A DNA stretch of 64,000 bases from Hyphococcus aureus (lineage in GTDB: Bacteria; Pseudomonadota; Alphaproteobacteria; Caulobacterales; Parvularculaceae). A program made the translations under genes and the position numbers. Within the stretch, counting starts at the first letter, position 1. Every line of letters begins with the position of its first letter. The stretch is from assembly GCF_042643165.1 (NCBI RefSeq), contig NZ_JBHRSH010000002.1, positions 868,001 through 932,000 on the forward strand, given 5' to 3'. Shown piece after piece: positions 53,271 through 61,325 of the stretch. Below the pieces are notes generated by a model. The model was given only the letters and a program-made list of their open reading frames with translations. It did not search any database and was not told the DNA's origin.

Positions 53271-54410
53271 CTACTCCGCCAGGCGTCCATACTCTTTCAA
53301 CACTGCGCGCAGTTCATCATGATTGATGGCGACAGCGCGATGACCAAGATTGCCGGTCATGTCGCGGGCGGCCACCATGGCGTTGACGATCGCCTCCTCT
53401 GTGGCGTCCGCGGTCGCTAGAAACACCGGGTCAAGCTCATCATTGCCAAGTTTCGACAAGCCCCATAAGCCGTCGCCTTCGTCAGTCATATCCGCAGTCG
53501 AGAACGCGATAAAAATGTCGCCAGAGCCATTGCCGGCATAACTGCCCATGCGCCCGAGACCGAGCGACGCGCGCCTGGCGACACGTTTAAGCTGTTGCGG
53601 AAGCAACGGAGCATCGGTCGCTACGACAATAATAATCGAGCCAGTGTCTCCGTGCGGCTCGTCATAGGCGAGGTTTTCGGTCAGGCGCTTGCCCACCGGA
53701 ACGCCGGCAATCCTGAGTTCGCTACGCGCACCGTAATTTGCCTGCACGAGAACGCCGACAGTGTATTCACCGCCGCCGGCCTTGATGATGCGCGATGATG
53801 TGCCGATGCCGCATTTGAACTCGTGGCAGATCATGCCTGTGCCGCCGCCGACATTGCCTTCGGCGACCGGGCCTGTTTTTGCTTTCTCGATTGCACGGGC
53901 CGCATGTTTGTCGGTGACATGAAAGCCGTTGATGTCGTTGAGATGCCCGTCCCAGGTTTCCGCAACCACGGGCAGCGACCACCAATAGCCGGACGAATCC
54001 GCCGCCGCTTTTTCGACACGCCATTTGATCACGCCTTCATGAACCGCGCCTACGCTGTGCGTATTGGTGATCATCACCGGCCCTTCAAGAAACCCGGACT
54101 CCTCAATCCAATGAGTCCCGGTCATCTCACCATTGCCGTTTAATGCGAAGAATCCTGCGAAGACGTCTCCTTCAAGCGATTTGTCCCCGCGCGGCAAAAT
54201 TGCCGTGACGCCGGTGCGGACAGCGCGTCCGCCGCGCAAATCCTTGATGATGGTTTCATGACCAACAGCAACGCCATCGACATCGGTGATGGCGTTTAAT
54301 GGACCCGGCGCTCCGGAAAACGGCACACCAAGCTCGCGCGCCCTTGGCTCTTGCGCAGCCACAAACGAAAGCTGCGCCGCCGCTGCGAGGAGAATAATCA
54401 GCTTTTTCAT
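53271..54410 (-). CDS. P1 family peptidase (DmpA/BapA type)
   Basis: A 379-residue Ntn-hydrolase of the P1 (DmpA) family, whose members release N-terminal D- or beta-amino acids from peptides. A signal peptide is visible (KLIILLAAAAQLSFVAAQ). Self-cleavage should occur before the serine in NGSGDIFIAFST, which would make it the N-terminal nucleophile of the small chain. GVAVGHETI and MITNTHSVGAVHEG are family segments. I use the ATG at 54410 with AGGGG 4-5 bases upstream, 7 bases after the amidohydrolase stop. Its stop directly abuts that of the S9 gene. Confidence 0.9.
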   Translation of the reverse strand: MKKLIILLAAAAQLSFVAAQEPRARELGVPFSGAPGPLNAITDVDGVAVGHETIIKDLRGGRAVRTGVTAILPRGDKSLEGDVFAGFFALNGNGEMTGTHWIEESGFLEGPVMITNTHSVGAVHEGVIKWRVEKAAADSSGYWWSLPVVAETWDGHLNDINGFHVTDKHAARAIEKAKTGPVAEGNVGGGTGMICHEFKCGIGTSSRIIKAGGGEYTVGVLVQANYGARSELRIAGVPVGKRLTENLAYDEPHGDTGSIIIVVATDAPLLPQQLKRVARRASLGLGRMGSYAGNGSGDIFIAFSTADMTDEGDGLWGLSKLGNDELDPVFLATADATEEAIVNAMVAARDMTGNLGHRAVAINHDELRAVLKEYGRLAE

Positions 54411-54417
54411 AACGCCC

Positions 54418-55719
54418 CTATTCGCAATGGACCTTGCGTCCGCCTTTGATGACACCTTTAACATCTGACAGGATTGAAATGTCTGCAAGCGGATCACCCT
54501 CGACTGCAATCATGTCAGCGTAATGGTCAGGAGAGATCGCGCCTGTATCTTTTTCCCAACCAAGAAGCTCCGCCGAATGCAGCGTCGCAGACTGGATGGC
54601 GCGCATCGGCGTCATGCCGTATTTCACCATATAGGGCATCTGTTTGGCGTTATCTCCGTGCGGATAAACACCGGCATCGGTGCCAAAGGCGATCTTGACG
54701 CCCATCTTGACCGCTTTTCTGAAAACCTCGCGCTGCGTATCTGTTGTGTCACGGTTTTTCTGCATGGTTTCTTCGGGCCAGTCTTCAGCGGCGCCGATTT
54801 CATTGATGTAATCGCCATTGTAAATATCCGCGACAAGAAAGACCCCGCGCGATTTCATCATCCGCAACGCCTCATCATCCAGAAGAGAACCGTGTTCAAT
54901 GGAATCGACGCCGGCGCGCACCGCCATTTTCGCGCCTTCCGCGCCATGGGCGTGCGCCGTCACTTTCTTTCCGTATTTTTTCGCCTCGCCGACAATGGCG
55001 CTCATCTCTTCTTCCGACAACTCAGGCAGCCCCGGGTCGGTGCCGACAGTCAGCACGGCGCCGGTTGCAATCATTTTCAGCAAATCAACACGATGTTGCA
55101 GAAATTCCCGCGCCTTCTGGCGCGCATCTTCGGGCCCGCGCACAATACCGCGCGTCATGTCGTCTGGCGCCTTTGCGTCATAGGCAAGCCCTGTGAGCGC
55201 GCCGCCGCCTTCGGGGATTGTGAAATAGCCGCCGGCGACCGCCATCCGCGGACCTTCCACATCGCCGCGATTGATAGCGTCGCGCAACGCCACATCGGTG
55301 AAGGCGCGCCAGGAGCCAACATCGCGCACCGTTGTAAATCCGGCGCAAAGCGTTGTCTTCGCATTGCCGACGCCGGCCAGCACATCCTCAGCCCCCGTCG
55401 ACATCAGCGGGTCGATAATGCCGCCCTGAATGTCGCCCACCAGATGCGTATGCATATCCGCAAGGCCCGGCAGCACCGTATATCGCGACCAGTCTGTCAG
55501 CGGACCGTCGGCGGGCGCAGACTCAAAAGCCGCAATTGCGGCGACCCGGCCATCCTTCACGCGAATCAACTGGTCGGAAAGGACAGTCCCCTTCTCCACA
55601 TCGATCAGCTTGCCTGCGCGGACATAGGATACATCCTGAGCCGCGGCGGTCATAGAAAAGGCGAATGCTGAGATTGCGCCAGCCGTCATGGCGATTGTGC
55701 GAAACTTGACGTGCGACAT
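54418..55719 (-). CDS. Exported metal-dependent amidohydrolase
   Basis: A 433-residue amidohydrolase with a signal peptide ending near AAA-QD (about 28). The metal-binding motifs are DMHTHL, a lysine region (RVDLLKMIATGAVL), TAHAHGAEG, IEHGSLLDD and FGTDAGVYPHG, as in imidazolonepropionase-like and Xaa-Pro/Xaa-Arg carboxypeptidase-like members of the superfamily. Linked with a P1 peptidase downstream and an M20 peptidase divergently, so peptide breakdown is the likely role. GGGAG lies 9 bases before the ATG. Confidence 0.88.
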   Translation of the reverse strand: MSHVKFRTIAMTAGAISAFAFSMTAAAQDVSYVRAGKLIDVEKGTVLSDQLIRVKDGRVAAIAAFESAPADGPLTDWSRYTVLPGLADMHTHLVGDIQGGIIDPLMSTGAEDVLAGVGNAKTTLCAGFTTVRDVGSWRAFTDVALRDAINRGDVEGPRMAVAGGYFTIPEGGGALTGLAYDAKAPDDMTRGIVRGPEDARQKAREFLQHRVDLLKMIATGAVLTVGTDPGLPELSEEEMSAIVGEAKKYGKKVTAHAHGAEGAKMAVRAGVDSIEHGSLLDDEALRMMKSRGVFLVADIYNGDYINEIGAAEDWPEETMQKNRDTTDTQREVFRKAVKMGVKIAFGTDAGVYPHGDNAKQMPYMVKYGMTPMRAIQSATLHSAELLGWEKDTGAISPDHYADMIAVEGDPLADISILSDVKGVIKGGRKVHCE

Positions 55720-55783
55720 TATGAAAAACTCCCTTGGACGGCTTCTTTTGCGCTAAACTGTTTGCTGAACGATCCTACGCCGG

Positions 55784-55799
55784 GCCCGCATCTGCGGGC
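55784..55799. promoter_or_regulatory. Inverted repeat upstream of the M20 peptidase
   Basis: GCCCGCA-TC-TGCGGGC has perfect 7-base arms and a 2-base centre, in the 113-base gap between the divergent amidohydrolase and M20 genes. It lies 34 bases before the M20 ATG. It may be an operator or a leader hairpin. Confidence 0.35.
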
Positions 55800-55832
55800 A
55801 AGGCGCGAGAGGCCAGCAACAAAGGACAAGTC

Positions 55833-57230
55833 ATGCGCAAATCGTCCCTATCCGCCCTTCTTCTTTTTACAAGTCTTTCGCCATTCACCGTGGCCGCAGC
55901 CGACGACGCGCTGACCCCGCCTGAACTGACCGCCCAGGCGATCGACATGCTCGGCAAGACAATCGCCATTGAATCTGTCGAGGGCAAAGGCAACGTTCCC
56001 GCCGTAGCGAACTATATCGCCGCTGAATTGCGCAAAGGCGGATTTGCCGAAGACGATATCGTCATAGAACGTCACGGCGAAACCGCGACGCTTATTGCGA
56101 CCTATAAAGGGACCGGCGAGAAAAAGCCGATCCTTCTCTCCGCTCATATGGATGTGGTCAGCGCCAACCCGGAAGACTGGACGCGCGATCCCTTCACCAT
56201 GGTGGAGGAGGACGGGTATCTGTTCGGACGCGGCGTCACCGACAATAAATTCGGCCTCACCATGATGGTGCAGACCCTGATCCGCCTGAAACAGGAAGGC
56301 TTCACGCCGAACCGCGATCTGGTGCTCGCCCTCTCCGGCGATGAAGAAACCCAGATGAAAACAACCATGGTTCTCGCTGAAAAACTTGAAGGCGCGGATA
56401 TCGTTCTCAATAGCGACGGCGGCGGCGGCGGCCTTGGCGAAAATGGAGAGCCCGTCGCCTATTACCTGCAAGGCGCGGAGAAAACATACGCCGATTACGC
56501 CATCACCTTCACCAATCCCGGCGGTCATTCCAGCCTGCCGCGCAAAGACAACGCGATTTACGATCTCGCGCAGGCCGCGCTCAATATCGCCAATTACGAA
56601 TTCCCAGTGATGTGGAGCGACATTACCCGCGAAAGCTTCCGCCAGGCGGCGGCGCAGACCGAAGGCGAGCTTGGTAAAGCCATGGCCGAGTTCGCGGAGA
56701 ACCCGAAAAGCAAGAAAGCGATCAAGGTTCTCTCCGAGCGCCCGGAATATGTGGGCCAGTTACGCACAACCTGCGTCGCCACCATGCTCAATGGCGGCCA
56801 TGCGCTAAACGCCCTGCCCCAGCGCGCCGAGATGAATATCAATTGCCGCATCTTCCCGGGTGTCAATCCGGATGACGTACAAGCAAAGCTATTGGAGCTT
56901 GTCGACAATCTGGACGCAACAATCGAGCTTGTGGATGAGGTTCATTATTCCGACGCCTCGCCCTTGCGCGATGATGTGGTTGCGGCGGTCAGAAAAGCGG
57001 TTGACCGGCGTTATCCCGGCCTCGCCATCGTGCCGGAAATGTCAGCAGGCGCTTCTGACAGTCTTCACTTCCGCGCCCATGGCATAGACAGCTATGGCGT
57101 TTCCGGCATCTTCATGAAGCCGTCTGATATGTACGCCCACGGTCTTAACGAGCGCGTGCCCGTCGCCACCATCGATGGCGCGCTTGACCATTGGCATACG
57201 CTGATCACTGAACTGGCCGGGGGCGAATAA
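55833..57230 (+). CDS. M20 family metallopeptidase
   Basis: A 465-residue M20 carboxypeptidase/dipeptidase with a signal peptide (LSALLLFTSLSPFTVAAAD). Metal-ligand and catalytic motifs: LLSAHMDVV, GRGVTDNKFG, the catalytic glutamate in LSGDEETQM, and the dimerisation domain with FTNPGGHSS. Predicted periplasmic release of amino acids from peptides. The ATG at 55833 has AAAGGA 6 bases upstream; the open frame from 55734 is not used. Its stop abuts the convergent permease stop. Confidence 0.92.
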   Translation: MRKSSLSALLLFTSLSPFTVAAADDALTPPELTAQAIDMLGKTIAIESVEGKGNVPAVANYIAAELRKGGFAEDDIVIERHGETATLIATYKGTGEKKPILLSAHMDVVSANPEDWTRDPFTMVEEDGYLFGRGVTDNKFGLTMMVQTLIRLKQEGFTPNRDLVLALSGDEETQMKTTMVLAEKLEGADIVLNSDGGGGGLGENGEPVAYYLQGAEKTYADYAITFTNPGGHSSLPRKDNAIYDLAQAALNIANYEFPVMWSDITRESFRQAAAQTEGELGKAMAEFAENPKSKKAIKVLSERPEYVGQLRTTCVATMLNGGHALNALPQRAEMNINCRIFPGVNPDDVQAKLLELVDNLDATIELVDEVHYSDASPLRDDVVAAVRKAVDRRYPGLAIVPEMSAGASDSLHFRAHGIDSYGVSGIFMKPSDMYAHGLNERVPVATIDGALDHWHTLITELAGGE

Positions 57231-58568
57231 TCAGCCGACGGCCTTGCCGTTCTGCCATCGCGTGAAAGCGTAAACGGGCAGACCGGCGAAAAGCAGCGCC
57301 GTTCCCCAGGCAACGGCCTCACCGCCGGCGCCGTAGATCGTCCAGATGGCGTAAACAACCGCAGCGGTCGCGGCCGCGAGCAGCATGGGCGATGAGTTGA
57401 GTTTGCCTGTTCGCTGGAGCTGGAGGGCGGAAAGCGCCGTTGCAAGGAACATGAACAGCGACGCGGTCGTCGACAAGAGCACGATGAAAGTGAAAAGCTC
57501 CGTCATCGACTTGGAATAATTCAACATGACAATGCCGGTCAGCAACAAGCTCGACGTCACATGCGCGCGCACCGGCAAACCGCGGGCGGATTCCTTCGCC
57601 AGAAAGCGCGGGAAAACGCCGCCTTTCGCCATGGCGTAAGGCAATTCACCCTGCACCATGATCCAGCCATTCAACGCGCCAAAGCCGCTGATGGCGGCGA
57701 ACAACGCCAGCAGCCGGCCCGCATCAGAACTAAGATAAGCGCCGACAAAATCGGCGAAAGGCGCATTGGACGCCGCCACTTCATCCGCAGGCAGAAGAAG
57801 GATCACCGCCGAACAGGAAAGGAGATAAATAAGGCCGGCGAAGATCATGCCAGTCATGGTCGCGCGCGGAATGGTCTTAGACGGGTTTTCCACATGCTCG
57901 GCAGGCACTGTCGCCGACTCGAGCCCCAACAGCGCCCACAATGTCAGCGTCGCCGCCGCCGTAATGCTCGCCAGTTTGAAATCGCCAAAGCCATTAAAGT
58001 CGGGCAGCGCCGCCGGTTTGTCGCTGACGCCGGAAAGCGCAAAACCGGCGAGCAGGATAACCGCCACCAGCGGCATGATTTTCAGGACAGTCGTTACAAG
58101 CTGCACGGAACCGGCAAGGAACGCGCCGCGGCAGTTGACCGCCGTCAACAGCCAGATGGCGCCGCAAGTGATCAGCGCGTGAAGCCCTGTCGTCTCCGCA
58201 ATCTGCGGAAAGAAGACGCTCAAATAGCTGACGGCGCCCGTCGCCACCGCCGCATTGCCCACCCAGATAGAAATCCAGTAGCTCCACGCCACCATAAAGG
58301 ACGGCGCAGCGCCGAACGCTTCACGCGCATAAGCATAAGGGCCGCCCGCCTTTGGGAATGTCCGCGCCAGCGCGGCGAACACAGCGGCAAGGCAAATACC
58401 CCCGGCGATGGTCATGATCCAGCCTGCGATGGCGCTCCACCCGTAAGGCGCAAGCGCCGCAGGCAACAAGAACACGCCGGAGCCAATCATATTGCCGACG
58501 ACAAGGGCCGTCGCCATCCAGAAACCCAGCGGCTTATCGCGCTTGGCGGTTATTCCTCTTTCGGTCAA
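57231..58568 (-). CDS. APC family amino acid permease
   Basis: A 445-residue amino acid-polyamine-organocation transporter with about 12 membrane segments. The N-terminus GFWMATALVVGNMIGSGVFLLPA and ARTFPKAGGPYAYAREAFG are typical APC motifs, and LWALLGLESATVPAEHVENPSKTIPRAT is the helix 6-7 region. Substrate unknown; with exported peptidases beside it, uptake of released amino acids is likely. Stop abuts that of the convergent M20 gene. Confidence 0.9.
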   Translation of the reverse strand: MTERGITAKRDKPLGFWMATALVVGNMIGSGVFLLPAALAPYGWSAIAGWIMTIAGGICLAAVFAALARTFPKAGGPYAYAREAFGAAPSFMVAWSYWISIWVGNAAVATGAVSYLSVFFPQIAETTGLHALITCGAIWLLTAVNCRGAFLAGSVQLVTTVLKIMPLVAVILLAGFALSGVSDKPAALPDFNGFGDFKLASITAAATLTLWALLGLESATVPAEHVENPSKTIPRATMTGMIFAGLIYLLSCSAVILLLPADEVAASNAPFADFVGAYLSSDAGRLLALFAAISGFGALNGWIMVQGELPYAMAKGGVFPRFLAKESARGLPVRAHVTSSLLLTGIVMLNYSKSMTELFTFIVLLSTTASLFMFLATALSALQLQRTGKLNSSPMLLAAATAAVVYAIWTIYGAGGEAVAWGTALLFAGLPVYAFTRWQNGKAVG

Positions 58569-58644
58569 AGGCGCACCTTCATTGTTTGCTCCTCAGCTCC
58601 TTTAAGCAGCCATAGCTTGCGCCTTGCTTCGCAATTTCGCCAAT

Positions 58645-58677
58645 AAAAAAAGCCGGCGTCATCACGCCGGCTTTTTT
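58645..58677 (-). terminator. Rho-independent terminator of the TonB receptor gene
   Basis: GCCGGCGT and ACGCCGGC form an 8-base GC-rich stem with a 4-base loop, flanked by A-runs on one side and T-runs on the other, so it can work in both directions. It lies 21 bases after the stop of the TonB receptor gene (minus strand). Confidence 0.9.
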
Positions 58678-58698
58678 GTTTATCCAAGTTTATCCGCG

Positions 58699-61095
58699 TC
58701 AGAAATCTTTTCCGAAACGAAGGCCGATTGTGCGCGGCACGTTCACGCCATACTGCACCCGATCGCCACAGACACCGCAGGCCACAAGATTCAATTGACG
58801 CGCACGTTCATCCGTTGCGTTAGCGATATAGGCAACGATCTCCCAGTCTTCGGCGTGAACACCGACGCTGAAGTCAAACACGGCGTAGCCCGGCTGACCG
58901 CCAAGAGTCGCAACATCCGCATCCGTAAGACCAGCCTCAGAACTTGTCTGGCCACTCACGGAGCCCTGGACATGCGCATCAAGACTGCTGCTGACCGGAA
59001 ACTCATAACGCGCCGTCAGCGTACCCTTGAAGTCAGGGACGACCGGCAGGCGTGTGCCATCCAGCGCTTGCGGCGGCGATGTCTCATCCGCAGATGTGCT
59101 CGGATCATCCACAGCCTGCGGACATACTGTCGCCGGACCGCCTGTCGCAAAGTCGAAGAAGCCGCAATAATCGGCGGCCAGCTTCGCATCAATCACGGAA
59201 ACGGCGCCGTTAATGGTAAGGCCTTCTGTCGGGCGCAGGCTGAGATCAGCCTCGAAACCATTCACCTTCGCTTGCGCTGCGTTCTGGATTTCGGTGAGAC
59301 CGTTTTGCCCCAAAAGCGGGAACTGGAAGTCGCTCCACTTCTGGGTGAAGGCGGCTGCGTTGAAGATCACGCGATTGTCGGCCCATGCGGTCTTGAAGCC
59401 AACCTCAAGATTGCGAAGCGAGTCCGCGAGGTATGGCGGCAGCGTACCGCGTCGGTTGACGCCACCCGGACGGAAGCCGGTGGAATAGGTGAAATAGACC
59501 ATGGCGTCTTCGGTGACGTCATAGGTCAGGCTGAGCTTATGCGTCTCGCCGGTGTCCTTCGTCGTCCGGTCAAGGTTCGTACACGGAGAACCCGGGACGA
59601 TTGATGGACCAAAACACGCCGCCTCGCCGGTGCGGCTCGAAAAGTTAGCGCTATAGCCAAAGAAGCCTTGCAGCGAGTTATTATATCGATAGCCGCGAAC
59701 GCCGCCGATAAAGGTCAGCTTATCGGTGATATCGAACTCCAGCTCGGTAAAGAGCGCGAGGTCTCGATCCGTCCGTTTCTGTTCCGTAAGCCAGATCGTA
59801 TCCGGATGGTCCGTCACTTCGAACAGCGATGTCAGATTCTCAACCACATATTGCTGATGAATGTAGTGGGTCTGGTGATTCTGGAAGAAACCGGCGACGG
59901 CGCGGATGCGCTTGTCCTGCGGCGTCGAAACCCTGATTTCGTTTGAATATTTCGCGAAGCTGTCGTCGCCCTGATAGGTCTGTGACGGATCCACGAGGTT
60001 ATACATATCATCGTAGAAATAAGCGCCGTAGCCATACAGAACGTCATAGTAATAGGCGTAATCGGTGTAATCCGAGAACGAATCGATCTGACGCTTCAGA
60101 TAGGCGCCGGCATAGGTGACGTCGAAATTGCCGACCTTGCCTTCAACAGTCAGCGCCGCCTGGAAGAAGCGATCTTCATTCTGCTCGTCATAAAAACGGC
60201 CGGCATTGAGATCGCCCAGCTTCGGATCATAGGTGTTGCGGCCATTGAAATTCGATTTCTGGCCGAGGAGCGTCGGCGTCACCGTCCAGTTTTCATCGAG
60301 ATCGATTTTGAGCGCGACGCGCGCGCCAAAGGTTTCCCCGTCGTTGAAATCGTCTTCAACAAGCGCAGCATTAGTTTTGGTGATGCCCGATGACGGGAAG
60401 GTGCGGCTGTCGAGGACGTTGTCAATATAACCGCCGTCTTTCACATACCAGCCGACGAGGCGCACTGCAGCGCTGTCGCCAAGCGGCTGGTTGTACATAC
60501 CCTCGAATTGATAACCGATCTCGCCATCCTTGATGCTGTTGATCTCGGCGTCAAAACTGCCTTCCACCTCATCAAGCTTCGGCTTGTTGGTGATGATGCG
60601 GAGCGTGCCGGCCTGCGAGCTGGCGCCAAACAGTGTGCCCTGCGGTCCGGCGAGCGCCTCAACACGTTCAATGTCATAGATATGCAGCGGGAGGAAACCG
60701 AGAATAGTCGTCACCGGCTGTTCGTCGAGATAGACGCCGACAGAAGGCAGCGAGGCTGAGTGGTTGCCATCGCCGCCGGAAACGACGCCGCGCATATAGA
60801 CCGAGGTCGTGTTTGGCGAGGTCGACTGAAAGGTCACTGAGGGAAGAAATTTGGCGTAGTCATCGAATGATGACACCTCGAGTTCTTCCAGCCTCTCCGT
60901 GCCGATGGCGATCAGTGAGATCGGCACGTCCTGAATGTTCTGCTCGCGTTTTTGCGCCGTCACGACGATGGTGTCGCGATCCGACTGGGCCATGGCGGCC
61001 CCGGTTACGCCTGTCCACATGGAGGTCGCAAGAAGCGCCGTTTTCACACCTGGGCGAGCGCCCAGAAGGTTCCGCATCGAATTTCTGTTCGTCAT
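58699..61095 (-). CDS. TonB-dependent outer-membrane receptor
   Basis: A 798-residue TonB-dependent receptor. Signal peptide ends near AMAQ; the TonB box is probably DTIVVTAQKRE. The plug domain has QDVPISLIAI, VYMRGVVSG and ALAGPQGTLFGASSQAGTLRIITNKP; the beta-barrel continues to the C-terminal IGLRFGKDF with a terminal phenylalanine. The closest group is the broad receptor class used by Sphingomonads and Caulobacter-like bacteria for sugars, aromatics and other nutrients; ligand unknown. The ATG at 61095 is chosen; the frame runs on to 61263 without receptor character. Ends with a strong terminator. Confidence 0.92.
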   Translation of the reverse strand: MTNRNSMRNLLGARPGVKTALLATSMWTGVTGAAMAQSDRDTIVVTAQKREQNIQDVPISLIAIGTERLEELEVSSFDDYAKFLPSVTFQSTSPNTTSVYMRGVVSGGDGNHSASLPSVGVYLDEQPVTTILGFLPLHIYDIERVEALAGPQGTLFGASSQAGTLRIITNKPKLDEVEGSFDAEINSIKDGEIGYQFEGMYNQPLGDSAAVRLVGWYVKDGGYIDNVLDSRTFPSSGITKTNAALVEDDFNDGETFGARVALKIDLDENWTVTPTLLGQKSNFNGRNTYDPKLGDLNAGRFYDEQNEDRFFQAALTVEGKVGNFDVTYAGAYLKRQIDSFSDYTDYAYYYDVLYGYGAYFYDDMYNLVDPSQTYQGDDSFAKYSNEIRVSTPQDKRIRAVAGFFQNHQTHYIHQQYVVENLTSLFEVTDHPDTIWLTEQKRTDRDLALFTELEFDITDKLTFIGGVRGYRYNNSLQGFFGYSANFSSRTGEAACFGPSIVPGSPCTNLDRTTKDTGETHKLSLTYDVTEDAMVYFTYSTGFRPGGVNRRGTLPPYLADSLRNLEVGFKTAWADNRVIFNAAAFTQKWSDFQFPLLGQNGLTEIQNAAQAKVNGFEADLSLRPTEGLTINGAVSVIDAKLAADYCGFFDFATGGPATVCPQAVDDPSTSADETSPPQALDGTRLPVVPDFKGTLTARYEFPVSSSLDAHVQGSVSGQTSSEAGLTDADVATLGGQPGYAVFDFSVGVHAEDWEIVAYIANATDERARQLNLVACGVCGDRVQYGVNVPRTIGLRFGKDF

Positions 61096-61259
61096 CTTGT
61101 CACCACTCAGATTTCGCGATCGCATTAAAGATCGCAGCCCTCGTCCGGCGACATACCCCGAGCCCCGTCGCACGAACCCTGATTGTGACGGTAGTATGAA
61201 GCGGAGGAGCCCGGCAATCCGCGACGCGGCCAACCGAGCCATAAACATGGCGAGTGTTG

Positions 61260-61281
61260 CCAATCCGCGCCTATGGATTGG
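61260..61281. promoter_or_regulatory. Inverted repeat upstream of the TonB receptor
   Basis: CCAATCC-N8-GGATTGG has perfect 7-base arms, in the 230-base gap between the sulfotransferase stop and the receptor start. CAATCCGCG from its left half occurs again at 61215-61223, 46 bases away. A regulator-binding site is plausible. Confidence 0.4.
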
Positions 61282-61308
61282 ATGAATGTGGCTATTTCAT
61301 CAGCCTGA

Positions 61309-61324
61309 AGAATGAGATCATTCT
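61309..61324 (-). terminator. Short hairpin after the sulfotransferase gene
   Basis: AGAATGA-GA-TCATTCT has 7-base arms and a 2-base centre, just after the sulfotransferase stop at 61326. It is AT-rich without a T-tract, so it is a weak terminator at best. Confidence 0.25.
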
Positions 61325-61325
61325 C

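Noticed and set aside
54523..55671. 382-codon plus-strand open frame opposite the amidohydrolase
   Set aside because: Antisense shadow without motifs; the amidohydrolase has every metal-binding motif and a signal peptide.
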